Notes: generated by a model not told the origin, from the sequence alone. A stretch of DNA of 64,000 bases from Zopfochytrium polystomum (GCA_025765615.1 JAIVFJ010000221.1:39241-103240), one strand, 5' to 3'. Counted from the stretch's first letter, positions 24,990 to 36,401 are shown. Numbers and translations are program-made.

Positions 24990-25493
24990 AATCTTCCGAT
25001 AGTGATGGAAACTTGATTTGTGTGCCGACAAACCGTTTAAAACCAGCCCACAGGCAGTAGCAGTGGTCTCTACCGAAAAAGCTTCTATTTTTCCAAGCTT
25101 CTCGGCCTGCCCGCCGGTGAGCAGGTCCATTGCTGTCTTGCTAAGAATGAATCCGGAACTTGCCAGATCGACAGCGATCACGTTGACCGAAACGTTTCCG
25201 TGCCAAACCTTGAAGCATTTGCCGCACGTGGTGGAGTTCCAGCTGGCACCGGCGACGGCTGAGACGTTCGGAAACGATGGGAGGTCGCCTAGTGTCGCAA
25301 AACCCTTCGTTGCGAGTCCCGTCTCCCCGTTCGAGCACGCCACTGAATTCGTCGACATGTTGGCGGTGTCGTAGGTGGGGTTGAATGCAACATCAACACG
25401 TTCCTTTTTGTTCTTCCGGGGCTCCGGGAACCCGAGGGCTCCAGTGGCCGCAAGGGCGACAGAGAGTAAAATAAAAAGGAGGTCGGCCTTCAT
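24990..25493 (-). CDS. Cerato-platanin-family small secreted protein
   Basis: Cerato-platanins are secreted fungal proteins with a double-psi beta-barrel that bind chitin oligomers, self-assemble at surfaces and act as elicitors in plants. The start at 25493 gives a signal peptide (MKADLLFILLSVALAATGALG). The mature part shows the family order: VDVAFNPTYD, SVACSNGETGLATKGFATLG, the FPNV segment, a C-G-K-C pair, VNVIAVDLASSGFILS, then LTGGQAEKLGKIEA and the C-terminal ACGL. The four cysteines expected for two disulfides are present. Family members normally stop at or just after CGL, but here the frame runs on into unlikely sequence to 24747. With one T fewer in the TTTT after CGL (plus-strand AAAA at 25039-25042) a stop follows at once, so the end given is a guess. 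No intron was needed. Single-copy in this window. Confidence 0.85.
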
Positions 25494-25499
25494 TCTTGG

Positions 25500-25756
25500 G
25501 TCGAGCAGGTTTTCGTTGGTGAGTGTCGACGGGATGCGAGTTCAATTGTTTAGGACAATTGTGGTGGAGGGAGAATTTTCAAACAATCCTTTCGTTTTTT
25601 CTGCACAAATATTACTGTAATATACAGTGCAAGGACATCAAAAACAAGCAAATTCACTCGACACAATAAACCAGCTGACACTACCAACACAAACTCCCCT
25701 ATTTCCAAAGATAGATCAGTTCTCCCCACTATAGTGCATCGATTAACGTAGAAACT
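25500..25756. other. Promoter side of the cerato-platanin gene and edge of the repeat region
   Basis: AT-rich, no gene seen. Repeat family A begins near 25757. Confidence 0.5.
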
Positions 25757-26054
25757 GTGAATAATTGATACATAATGATGATAAGCATGCTGTAATAGTT
25801 GCTACGCAAGCATCACTGGCACAGCGTAAAAACCTCTGCTAAATTTATCTGCTTGAGCAGAGGAGGAGGACAACTGTTAACACCCTGTTTCTGTTCCACT
25901 TAATACTCAGAGTATTTGTCAACAGTGCAAGCCAGCGCCCAGGTCTGCATTGGCGGTGGCTTGCTCTCCCATGGGCATAGTGAGAACGATAACTGACAGT
26001 CACAATAGGTTTGGGTCCGTCTTGTGCCTCTTGCTGCTAACCAGTCAGTTCAAC

Positions 26055-26088
<34 letters not shown>

Positions 26089-26187
26089 CATGATGGCCAT
26101 GGGTGTAGCACCTGTTATGCAAAGCGTGCGTAAGCGTCAGAGGCTTCGACTGAAAGGGTGTTTGAAAGGTTGGAGCAGGGTCGGATG
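25757..26187 (+). repeat. Repeat family A, copy 1 (interrupted by repeat B)
   Basis: It shares a block starting GATACATAATGATGATA and ending near GAGCAGGG with copies at 33637-34190 and 44843-45254. It includes the shared GAGCAGAGGAGGA and AACGATAACTGACAGTCACA motifs. Where copy 2 continues into TCAGTCGCTGATG, this copy is cut by the start of repeat B at 26188, so B inserted into A. It carries a 42-base poly-C run. Confidence 0.8.
26056..26097. repeat. Poly-C homopolymer, 42 bases
   Basis: Uninterrupted C from 26056 to 26097. The equivalent site in repeat A copy 2 (about 34063-34069) has only seven C. Confidence 0.9.
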
Positions 26188-27610
26188 TGAGACTACACCG
26201 AGGTCTCTGTGAAAAAGTCTAGGGATTTTATTTGCAAAAACAAGCGTACCTGTCATAAAACTGCAAGGATCAGGACCCCTATTATTATTCCCGGTTCTTT
26301 AGTTTCCAAGGCGTTATCAAAGTGTATTTGCAGATAACCCATCTTTATTATTGGGCCTGCTTTTACTACTTTTGTCTTAACAGTTTCCGTTGCACCAGGG
26401 TTTTCTCAACATATTTTCTTTTTCGGTGACTAACAGAGACTGCCTGACTGCCTAGGGATGGGGTGCCTGACAGGCTGTACCCCAAGCCCGCCTAATTTAT
26501 TATTTATTTTCGGCACTTGTACATACACGCATAGGGTTGGGGGGACTTAGAGCATTTGTGGTGGATGCTCCAAGTCAGGGGGTCTGACTTGTCAATTTTC
26601 TCTCTCTCTGTTTTTGGGCCATTTCGCTTTTTCCTTTTTTTCTCCAATCTGATTTCTGTCCTTTGGCACCAATACAGAGTCCCTTCAAATCCATCTGGCT
26701 TGCAACAATGAGGGTAGCAAGAGGTGGTACGCACCCAGGTGAGTACATGGTCCCTTCGGGGGCTCCTTTTAAGGGGCTGCGGGTGGGGAATGCAGTGGGC
26801 CCCACCACCGACTGGATGACACTGCTGGCTCTGCGTTGGAGTGAGGATCACAGGCACTCGCCCACCGCGACGATGGCGATGGTGGTGGCGACAACGACAG
26901 CATCGTCGTCCCCAACCTTCCTGTCCCTGTGAGGGTGTTGGTGGCTGTGCTCAGTGCAGCCCCCAACACCTGAGAGTTTGATCTACGAGTGCCTGCCTCA
27001 GTCCTATTGCTGTGAGAGTGAGATGTGTGAGTATGAGTGCGATGCAATAAAGCCCGTTGGTCGAGTGATTGTGCTGACGCAGCCCAGCGGGGTGCGTGTA
27101 CGATCGCAGGTGTTTCCGCATGTGAGTTCCCTGCTGGTGACCTTCTGACCCTTACGTAGTCGACTCCCTTCTCTCTCTCCCCCCTGTTGCTGGCGACGAC
27201 GAGGGGCGCTAGGTCGCGCCCTGTCCGACCCGTTGCTATTAACCGCTCCTGTTGTCTTTGAGATTACGTTCCTGAGATAAAAACCCCTGTTTCCCTCTTC
27301 TCTCTCTTTATTCTGCAGTTGTGTTGCGCCCTTGGGAGTGCCCTTCTGTTTCCCCTCGCATCGGCCTGCAGCCACGCGAGTAATCAGTGCTCCAGCACTG
27401 ATCCCTCAGAGGATTGTCCCTCTGAATGTTCATTCTTTGTGTTTGAGACCCCTGTTAGACAGATCAGTAGGGATACTTTGTGGACTAGCCACGTAGTAGG
27501 GTTGAAACACCCCCTAGACAGCAGCCCAATAAAGTTAGTTTTCGCCTATTATTTGCTTTCCCTCACTCTAGGGTCCAGATCCCAGGGTCAAAGGAGTGAG
27601 TATAGTCTCA
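26188..27610 (+). mobile_element. Repeat family B, copy 1: element bounded by an 11-13 bp terminal inverted repeat
   Basis: Starts TGAGACTACAC (or TGTGAGACTACAC) and ends GTATAGTCTCA (CA), an inverted repeat with one mismatch. It also fits the TG...CA ends of an LTR. A closely similar inverted copy lies at 28318-29607 and a deleted copy at 55735-56432. The last 75 bases (27535-27610) recur alone at 35187-35270. It contains a GC-rich central part, ATAAAAACCCCTG and CT-rich tracts. No transposase or reverse transcriptase is encoded, so it is an LTR of an unseen retroelement or a non-autonomous DNA element. No clear target-site duplication was found. Confidence 0.65.
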
Positions 27611-27611
27611 C

Positions 27612-28300
27612 ATGATGATGATTTGCCTTTCGTCTCCAAGTGATGTTGTGGTGAATTTATGCTGGTAGAAGAGAATTAATGCAAGTAAAGGGAACAAAGA
27701 CTTAGCCTGATGTCTTCTACTCTGCCTCATTAAAGAATCAGCAGAACGTTTTTGTCAAATCTAACATCCAATCCAAAACCACTAAGTTTCTGGTCAGATT
27801 ACAAAAGTTGGGGGCAATCTCTGAAGTATCCAGATCCTGGTTATGCTGCATGAATAAATTGAGGGATTCAAAGAACGTAGCAGTTCTGGAGTGACTCTCT
27901 ATTTGGAGGTGTTTGAAATCTAGAGTCAGTTAAATTTGGTTCTGCAAAGGAAGAATCTTAGATGAGAATGGAACTTAAGTTATCTTGCTAGGTTGAGCTT
28001 GTTCATAGTTTGCTCTGAAAAAATGTTCGTGTTGGGTGTCCAGTAAAGATAAATGTTGGTATCCCTCAGATAAGCCAAAGGCTATTTGAAGAAACATTGT
28101 GTTTTGTCACTGAAGTTGGCTAGGAATAATTCATCAGAGTGATGCAATTGAGGTGAAGACTCAGGTATGGCTGTGGAATTTCCTGCGATGTGGGACCTGG
28201 TGTAGTGTGTTATTATGCATGTGTATAAAAGCTGAAGCAGTCAATATGTGTGATTTAAAGTCCCTAGCCAGGGTCAAGTAAGCCCAGCAATAGTAAGGTA
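27612..28300 (+). repeat. Repeat family D, copy 1
   Basis: About 690 bases that match the reverse complement of 51890-52600, with shared text such as TTGCCTTT.GTCTCCAAGTGATG and GTCAGATTACAAAAGTTG. It lies between the two inverted copies of repeat B. No ORF of note; probably part of an LTR or internal region of an old retroelement. Confidence 0.75.
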
Positions 28301-28317
28301 ATCCATAGTTTGAATTA

Positions 28318-29607
28318 AAGAATGAACATTCAGAGGGACAATCCTCTGAAGGATCGGTGCCAGAGCACCGATTACTCGCAGGCTGCAGGCCAATGCGAGG
28401 GGAAACGGAAGGGCACTCCCAAGGGCGCAACACAACCGCAGAATAAAGAGAGAGAAGAGGGAAACAGGGGTTTTTATCTCAGGAACCTAATCTCAAATAC
28501 AACAGGAGCGGTTAATAGCAACGGGTCGGACAGTGCGCGACCTAGTGCCCCTCGTCGCAGACGGTGCTGCGGGAACCCTCGTCGTCGCCAGCGATGGGGG
28601 GGAGAGAGAGAAGGGAGTCGACCATGTAAGGGTCAGAAGGGCGCCAGCAGGGAACTTGCACGCGGAAACACCTGCGATCGTACACGCACCCCGCCGGGCT
28701 GCGTCGGCACAATCACTCGACCAACGGGCTTTATCGCATCGCACTCGTACTCACACATCTCACCCTCACAGCAATAGGACCGAGGCAGGCGCTTGTAGAT
28801 CGAACTCTCAGGTGTCGGGGGCTGCACCAGGCGCAGCCACCAACACCCTTGCGGGGACGGGAAGGTTGGGGACAACGACGCCGTCGTCATCGCCACCACC
28901 ACCACCATCGTCGCAGCAGGCAAGCGACAGGGATCCTCACTCCAACACAGAGCCAGCAATGTCACACAGTCGCTGGTGGGGCCGCCTGCATTCCCCACCC
29001 ACAGCCCCTTAAGAGGAGCCCCACGAAGGGACCATGTACACACCCGGGTGTGTACCATCTCTCGCTACCCTCACCTTCGTGAGCCAGATGGATTTGAAGG
29101 GACTCTGTATTGGTGCCAATGGACAGAAATCAGATTGAAGAAAAAAGGAAAAAGAGAAATGACCCAAAAACAGAGAGAGAGAAAATTGACAAGTCAGACC
29201 CCCTGACTTGGAGCATCCACCACAAATGCTCTGAGTCCCCCAAACCCTATGCATGTATGTACAAGTGCCGAAAATAAATAATAAATTAGGCGGGCTTCGG
29301 GTACGGCCTGTCAGGCACCCCATCCCTAGGCAGTCAGGCAGTCTCCATTAGTCACCGAAACAGAAAATATGTTGAGAAAACCCTGGCGCAACAGAAACTG
29401 TTAAGACAAAAGTAGTAAAAGCAGACCCAATAATAAAGACTGGTTAGCTGCAAATACAATTTGATAACGCCTTGGAAACTAAAGAACCAGGAGCAATAAT
29501 AGGGTCCCGATCCTTGCAGTTTTATGACAGGTATGCTTGTTTTTGCGAATAAAATCCCTAGACTTTATTACTGAGACCTCAGTGTAGTCTCACAGACCTT
29601 CATGGTT
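28318..29607 (-). mobile_element. Repeat family B, copy 2 (inverted relative to copy 1)
   Basis: Reverse complement of 26188-27441, with the same terminal TGTGAGACTACAC at 29607 reading leftwards. It lacks the last 170 bases of copy 1. ORFs on it mirror those of copy 1 in the opposite orientation. Together with copy 1 it forms arms of about 1.25 kb around a 0.88 kb spacer. Confidence 0.75.
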
Positions 29608-30188
29608 CCACCTCGGTGACAGCTCTGTTTACAGCCCAGTCCTTGAAGTCGCCATTCATCGCGACATGTTGAACAAATCTGGAAGATATAAATAGCCCCG
29701 CTCGAACACCAGTTAATGGCTTCATAATTCACAATGTAGCTATGACTCTGTACACTCTGCTAAAAGACATGTTACTTGCTGCCCTGTTTCGCACGGACTC
29801 GCACCCCAAATCAAATGGACAATAAAAAGGTTGACAGGTCTGAAACATCAACGTGGTGTTAGAGGGTGTCAAACGGAAATTTTTGCGTCGCTTTTTTGCA
29901 TCTTGCAACACTTTTTGGTCCTTTTGTGGGAAGGGTGACCTCTGTATGGAGCAGCTCCTTTGTGTCAACTGACTTAACAGTCTCAAGGTTTTTGCAAACC
30001 CTGTAATCAGATGCTTCTCAGCGTTTGCCTCTCTCATTCTATGAAGGAACAGTTTGAGCCAGCGACCATTTGCTCCAACGCGGAAGCGGAGACGTGTGTA
30101 TTGCTTCCATAGAGGGAGAATTCACAGACGAAAGAAATGATTATACTGTCAAATCATTGTTCCAATTCCGCATACAACTCAGATACAT
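29608..30188. other. No recognisable gene
   Basis: 3' flank of the glucosidase II beta gene and edge of the repeat block. Small ORFs only; nothing supportable. Confidence 0.5.
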
Positions 30189-32248
30189 TCACAGCTCGTC
30201 ATGATGTGGCGATGATTGGGAACTCGAATTATTACTGTCCACCAATAATTGGTGCCCCTCATCTGCGACGTCGTCTGGCAAATCAATATCGCAAAGCGCG
30301 GGGGTTTCAATCCGCGCTGCATACTCGCACTTGTTCGGTTCTGTCACCGAAAGCAATCTGTTGTCGTCGCCGCATTCAAAACTAACTGTCACCGAGCGCG
30401 ATGGACCGTTCCAGCAATATAACCCGTTGTCGAACTTTGCTTCCGTGTACTTTAAGTTCTTACCACTGAACTGGGTAAGGTCCTTTCCTGTCCAATTCGA
30501 CCAATTCCTATTCAAATCGAAATAAATTTCGTGTCAGCACTGGCCTCCAAAGGCTCAACTACGCCGACGCACCCAATCAGAGTAGATCCGCCGTTCTTGG
30601 ATTTCTGGTTGGCCATTTTAAAGAAGCAAATTTCGTACACATATTCGGGAGTATCCAACTCGACACATTGGTCCAGAAGAATTGCCATTTCGTCGTTCGG
30701 ACCCATGTCCCGGTTGTGCACTTCCAAGAGTCGTTGAAGTTCACCATCTTTTGCGATGTAGTCGTTTTGTGCCTCTGTCGCCTCTTCCCTAGCATGCTTC
30801 GAGTCTGCCAATTTTCGTCAGTTACTACAGGACAGACACGTACACGTACCCTCTAAAAACAGTCGAGGGTAATGTGAAATAAGTTAGGAGAGCTTTGAGT
30901 ATCGCTGGGTTACCTTTGGATTCTTCCAACTCCCACTCCAGCGGCGTTTTCGGCTTGTCCTCGACAGCCTCCAGTAACGCCTTCCGTTTCTTGGTTCCCT
31001 CACCCATGAGAAACACAGGCTCCAGCATTGCGAAGCCTCGCCGGTCCGTGCATTCATCTTTTGCAGCAGCCAAGGCGTCGACAGATGTCAGGAAAGCTTC
31101 GAAGAGAGGTCGCACTTTAGAGACGCCATCCTCCCAGAGGTTAGAATCGGATTCTGTGTCAGTTCTTTCTCGTTTCAACGTGGATTTTCCATCCAAGAGG
31201 GCCCTGTAGTCTTGCAGGGTCGTGTTTAGGAGTTGAGGGATCCTATCACCGTCGCCGCAAGCAGTCATAGCGAAGTGCAAGCTTCCCTCGTCCAGTTTTA
31301 TGGTTTCGATGAGTACCGTAAGTACATAATGCTCTTTCTTCAGATCGTTCGTTTTCTTCCATTCGTTGAAAAGATTTTCAAGTTCCCGTTCCTTGCGCTC
31401 AGCCTCGTCTTGGGCGGCTTAAATGCGAGTCAGCAAAGGACTTCAATGTGAAGCATCAAAGCTATTCCATATTCGATTGGAAGAAGTGTGGAGGATAAAC
31501 GAGCGAAATCACCTTTCTTTTCGTCGAAAAGGGCCTTGGCGTCAAGTGCAAGTGGCTGCAACTCCTCTATTCTCGCTGCTCTTTCTGCTTTCTTGAACGA
31601 ATAATCTCGCAGGAACTCTCGCAGCTTTTTCGCCCCTTCGACCGTTTTTCGAAGCGTTGATGAACTCTTTTCTCTCGAAATTCTAGCCTGTTCGGAGCAA
31701 ACGTTCGGGCAACGCCCCGGGGTTTCATCGCTACCGTCGCAACATTCTAAATCACAAACGCCGTCACCAACGCGGGAGCTGGGAATGTAGCTCGATTTGA
31801 ATCCAGGATTAAGGCAGAAGAATCGACCATTTGGGCATGCCGAAGTGCCTGATTGGGGCAGAGATGGGTCAGGCAGTCCTGAGAGTGAAACAATCGGAAC
31901 AAGCGATGAACAAGAGGACCTGGCTCATCGCTTCCATCTTTGCAGTCGCAGTAATCATCGTTTACAGCCGTAAACGAAACAGTTCCGGATCCATCAAGAC
32001 AGGTGAACTTGCCCGCGTTCGGGACGTATTTCGGTTGGTCTGGTTAAGTTTTTTTTTTTGCGTTTCGAGTGATGCCGAATTGGAAGAGACGGGGTTTCGT
32101 GAACGCCAACTCACAACTCTTGCGAAGCAGCCGCCATCCAAGGAGAGTGCGAACCTGCGAGGGCAACGCCTGCTAGGGACGACGCGTAGGAGGATGCCGC
32201 GGCCGTCGCCGTCGTAGCGACGAAGGCAACCCACAAAGCGATCTGCAT
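30189..32248 (-). CDS. GTB1: Glucosidase II beta subunit (PRKCSH/GTB1), ER quality control
   Basis: The non-catalytic partner of glucosidase II. It retains the enzyme in the ER and binds mannose so that inner glucoses are trimmed from N-glycans. The start at 32248 gives a signal peptide (MQIALWVAFVATTATAAASS). Next, on exons 32007-31921 and from 31848, come two LDL-receptor class A-type modules (CLDG...YCDCKDGSDEPG and ECCDGSDETPG). A charged coiled-coil follows (about 31700-31360), then an acidic middle and an MRH mannose-binding domain (NLKYTEAKFDNGLYCWNG to the ECGDDNRLL segment). The protein ends HHDEL, a canonical ER retrieval signal. Domain order matches the family fully. The border between the first exon and the CLDG exon is not resolved in phase. 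It is an isolated gene inside repeat-rich DNA. Confidence 0.9.
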
Positions 32249-33139
32249 CTGGCGGTCGTTCTGAATTGAGTTTTTTTGTGGTTTTTTTTTTTTGCGGCAC
32301 CCGCCCCTTTTCTTCGTGGGCGGGGTGGCCTTATGTACTTCCGTTGAACAAGGCGAAGCGTAGCCTACCAGGATCAGATCCTGACGGGCGCGGACTATCG
32401 CGCCACGAGCACAGCCTGGCGAAGCTAAGGGGACTGATCGCGGCTCGCCTCGTCCGCACGATTAGTTTGATGCGGCCTGCGCCACGGCGAGAGGCCCGAG
32501 GCCGTTACGCACAGGCTTCCAGACAGAACCGCAACTTCGATTGAAATGACTCGCATTTCAAGTCATCCTTTGAAGCGGCCTTTGGCCGCTTCCCAGAATT
32601 TGGGGCGCCAGACGGGTTCAGAAGGAGTGTAAATTGGGAGACTTTTCATGCAGGGGCGCAAAGCCCTTTAAATACGATTTGCTAGTCCCTATTGAGGTTT
32701 CAATCGACAATTTAGGAAGACATCAGCCCAGTAACGGCATCAGTGCCGTTTAGCGCAGTTTTTAGCGCTTTGCGTTCAATTATCGGTTTGTGGTTCGATT
32801 CCTGGTAATACTCTACGAAGGGGTCGTACAACCTCATTAATTCGCGATAAATCTCGCGACGCCCTGAAAAACTGAATCTGTCGGTATTTTTGGAGTATCA
32901 CGACACGAATATCGCGATTATTTTGGTGTATCGTAATTCGGTTTGAAACCTTAGCCCCTATCAAGTCAAGGTCTCCTCAACCACGTTCCTGCAGTCCCTC
33001 GTACTGCTCTCCCTCGGACAAGTTGTTCCTTTTCTTTCTTCTTACCTCTCAGCCAACCCGCTTCGCTCAAGGCCTCAACCTTCCTTGCCACAACCACCCT
33101 CACTCACAACTTCGTCTTTCACACTGGAATTCCAACAGA
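32249..33139. other. Promoter side of GTB1; tRNA-like piece; no protein gene
   Basis: Moderately GC-rich to 32620, then AT-rich. It contains a palindrome CGGCA-TCAG-TGCCG (about 32736-32749) and a tRNA-like A-box/B-box pair (see separate entry). No convincing ORF. Confidence 0.5.
32742..32806 (+). repeat. Degenerate tRNA-like sequence (possible SINE head or tRNA pseudogene)
   Basis: TTTAGCGCAGTTTTTAGCGC resembles an A-box with a 4-bp D-stem (GCGC/GCGC). GGTTCGATTCC, about 30 bases on, is a perfect B-box. The anticodon and acceptor stems do not pair well, so I do not call a functional tRNA. Confidence 0.35.
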
Positions 33140-33394
33140 GAATGATCAAACAGCTAAGCAAAGGAAGCCTTGCATCTGCACATTGAGATGCAGTGCTGTG
33201 TGGAAATCCAATTATATTTAATAATAATGCTGAAGAGGGAATCCTGTTGCTGGACCCAGCAAGTATTGCGCAGTGCGTATTACGCGACACCTCGGGCCTC
33301 ATAAGAGGAGGCCAATTGCAAACTAGATTACATGCAAAACTTGCCATTACAGTGGGGAAGCTAAAGCCTCCACGGATTTACAAAAAAAAGGCGC

Positions 33395-33473
33395 ACACAA
33401 ACCCGAACCCGAGCACTTGGTGAGCACGGTGTGTGCGCTAACCAGTGCGCCAACTCATCTGTGTCCCACACAG
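33395..33473 (-). repeat. tRNA-derived SINE-like sequence
   Basis: Read on the minus strand, TTGGCGCACTGGTTAGCGC is a strong A-box and GGTTCGGGTTT a near B-box at the correct distance. Stems are imperfect. This is typical of a tRNA-derived SINE head; body and tail were not delimited. Confidence 0.4.
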
Positions 33474-33636
33474 TCTGGAGTCCTGGACCTACAATAAAAA
33501 GTACATTTACCGTGTCTGCTCCATTGTCTATATATGTCTGCTTTCAGTGCTTGCCTGAAAACTTCGGGTTCCCACCTGAAAAAACAAGTCAAAATCAACC
33601 CACTGTGGACTGGGCAGGAGACAAACCTGCCAAAAC

Positions 33637-34190
33637 AAAAAAGTTGTTTGGCTGCTGTAAACCGTCTACTCTGAGTGAGTGAGTGGAAGGAGTGAATGAA
33701 GTGGAGATGTGTGTTTGTGACTGGTCCTTCTCCCCCAACTTGGAGAGAAAGTGAAAAACTCTGTTATGATCAATTGATACATAATGATGATATGCACGCT
33801 GTAATTGTTGCTAGGCAAGCGTGACCAGCACAGGGTAAAAACCTCTCCTATATTATCTGCTTGAGCTGAGGAGGAGGAAAACTGTTTACACCAGGTTTCC
33901 ATTCCACTTAATACTTGGAATATCTGTCAACAGTGCAAGCCAGCACCCAGGTTTTTGTTGGCAGTGGCTTGCTCTCCTCATGGGCATTGTGAGGACGATA
34001 AGTGACAGTCACAATAGGTTCAAGTCTGTCTTTTACTGCTAACTAGTCAGTTCCGCCTAACACCCCCCCTGCACGATGGCCCTGGGTGTAGCACCTGTTT
34101 TGCAAAGTGTGCATAAGCGGCTGAGACTTTGACCAAAGGGGTGTTCAAATGGTCAGAGCAGGGCCAGAATGTCAGTCGCTGATGCTGAGA
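33637..34190 (+). repeat. Repeat family A, copy 2
   Basis: It shares with copy 3 the lead-in TCTACTCTGAGTGAGTGAGTGG and the CCAACTTGGAGAGAAAG block, and with copies 1 and 3 the GATACATAATGATGATA core. It is the longest copy seen. Family type unknown; it is probably an LTR. Confidence 0.75.
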
Positions 34191-35186
34191 TGTCAAGAGT
34201 GGTTCTGTGAGAATGTCTGCAATCTGGTCACCGGTTGGTATATTATAGTGTACAATGATCTCTCCAGTGGCTACGGGCTGTCAGAGGAAATGAGCACAAA
34301 TGTCAATGTGTTTTGTGCAAGCATGTGTGAGAGAGTTAAGGACAAGTGTGATTTTTTTTTTGATTTTTTTTATTGTTCCAGCCCCAGAGGGGCTGGCAGG
34401 AAGAGAAAGAGCCATTAACAGTGAACCGTAATGCACTTTGTCCAGGTATCACCTCAGGAAACCCACCCCATGCGCTACAGACTTACAGGGTCATCAGGCA
34501 TCTCCACCACACATAAAGCCACAATGATCAAAGGAGAAGGGGAAAACACAGAATCAAGAAAATAGAGAAGTGAGTCTGAAGGAGGTCAGTGTAAGAGAGG
34601 GGAGCAGCTGTGAAAAGTCGGAGGGTTGGGATAAGTCAGATTAGGCTACAGCCCATGTCAAGATTGAGAAGGGCAACAGTGGCTCAGTGAACGTCGGGGG
34701 GCTCAGCAGGAGATGGGTGATGAGTGGCTCTTGCTTGTTGGCGTGAGGGGAGTTGTATTGTGTGGTGAAGCCAGATAATGCCTGCAACAAGTTTTTATGC
34801 GGCCGAGGTAGTGGTCAATCCATCTGGAAGAAGCCTTGGTGCGCAAAAGCCAGATGCCTGGGCAAGTGTCAGTGGAGTGCCGGCGACTACACGTGGTGCA
34901 AGGAGGTTGAGAGGGTTGTGAAGAGCTGTTACGAGTTCTGTGGGATGATGGAGTGGGAGGGATGGAAGAGTTGATGTTTGGAGAAGACAGTGGGTGAGAG
35001 GCTTCAGAACGAGGGTGAGAGGCCTGGGAATTTGGTGGAGGGGATCTGCGGGGCTTGGAACGCTTGTCAGAGGGCTTGATGGACTTTGACTTCTCCCAAG
35101 AGATAGTGTCGTCACAACAGGGAATCCAAATAAATTGATGGGTGTCAAGAAGGAGCTGATGGAAAGCGGTGACAAGGGTTTTAAGG
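34191..35186. other. Repeat-derived DNA, no supportable gene
   Basis: Moderate-GC DNA with low-complexity ORFs. The minus frame 35190-34795 is Leu/Pro/Ser-rich without domains. It is probably internal sequence of the element whose end (repeat C) lies at 35187-35270. Confidence 0.4.
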
Positions 35187-35270
35187 ACACGTTAGTTTTA
35201 GCCTATTATTTGCTTTCCCTCACTCTAGGACCCAGATCCCAGGGTCAAAGGAGTGAGTATAGTCTCAAAG
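35187..35270 (+). repeat. Repeat C: isolated end of repeat family B
   Basis: It matches 27535-27610 closely (TTAGCCTATTATTTGCTTTC through GAGTATAGTCTCA). It represents the 3' terminus of the family B element without its body. Confidence 0.75.
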
Positions 35271-35475
35271 TAGAAGAAGAAGAGGAATAGGAAAATGGAG
35301 CTGAAGAAGGAAAAACGCCCGGCGCTCGTCCGACGGTGCACGACGGGCGGGTCTCCCTCCCCCGTTTCCTGTCTGGCGGCGGCGGCAGCTCCGCGAGCGT
35401 CGGCGGGCCGGTCCGCCGCGCGCAACGCCGAAGGAAGCTGCCTAGCCGACAGGTGTGGCTTCTAGCAGGGCTGGG

Positions 35476-36185
35476 ATGGCGGAAGACCCGAAGGCCCATG
35501 GTGGCAAAGCAGGATCTGAAGTTTCCAAATCTACTCAACGGCCTGTGGTCACAGTGCCGACAAAGGGAAAAACAACTGTCTTGATGGTGCTGCTGAGGAG
35601 CTCTCTGCAAAGCAGAGTACCGCTCAAAGTTGCAACAAAGTCAACCGCCCAGAAACAGAGCAACGTGGCGAAAGACACAAATACGTCTCAGGTAGGCTCG
35701 CTCTGTTGTTACAGTGGGAAAACTAAAATTCCTTCTTCTCCGCACCGTCCGATTGTGCCAGAGGCCCTCCTCGAAAGGCAGGAGGCAAAACCCCGTGGAT
35801 CTGAGCAAGACAACAGGGACCATATTTACGAGTCTGACAAAGACAGCAACAACGGCTCTGGTGTGAGGTTACTACTATCATCTTTTGAATTTTCCTACTT
35901 ACCCCCCTGACTGGAAAGCTTCCCGGCTTCATGGACACCGAGAACCGACCCAATAAGCCGACAGCAAACATGCTGGCTTCAGTATATACCATTATGTTCT
36001 CCCAACTCCCTGACCTATTTTGTAACACCACATACCACCTGGAACTTCAGTCACTAACCACGAGCAAGATTTTTGGTGCCTTGCAGGACTATTATGGTGA
36101 GCTGTTCAAACAATGGGACATGAACGGAGACGTGACACGAACCCGACACGAGAAACTGCCAAATAGGAGGAATTTGTCAACGTAG
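35476..36185 (+). CDS. Possible two-exon gene of unknown function
   Basis: An open segment from ATG 35476 (MAEDPKAHGGKAG) is Lys/Ser/Thr-rich. A probable intron from GGTGAGG-like sequence near 35865 to an AAAG acceptor near 35918 joins it to a second segment. That segment reads LPGFMDTENRPNKPTANMLA and ends at 36185 (NRRNLST). It looks more like normal protein (YTIMFSQLPDLFC, GALQDYYGELFKQW). No family is recognised. The join is inferred and the model may be wrong. Confidence 0.25.
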
Positions 36186-36209
36186 TGGAAATCTTCTAGG
36201 CTTCATAAT

Positions 36210-36266
36210 TTTTCGTTCGCCTCTCTCTGTCTCCATCTCTCTCTTTCTCTCTCTAGCTCCCTGTCG

Positions 36267-36297
<31 letters not shown>

Positions 36298-36334
36298 TCT
36301 CTCCCTCTCTCTCTCTCTCCTCTCTCTCTCTCCC

Positions 36335-36401
<67 letters not shown>

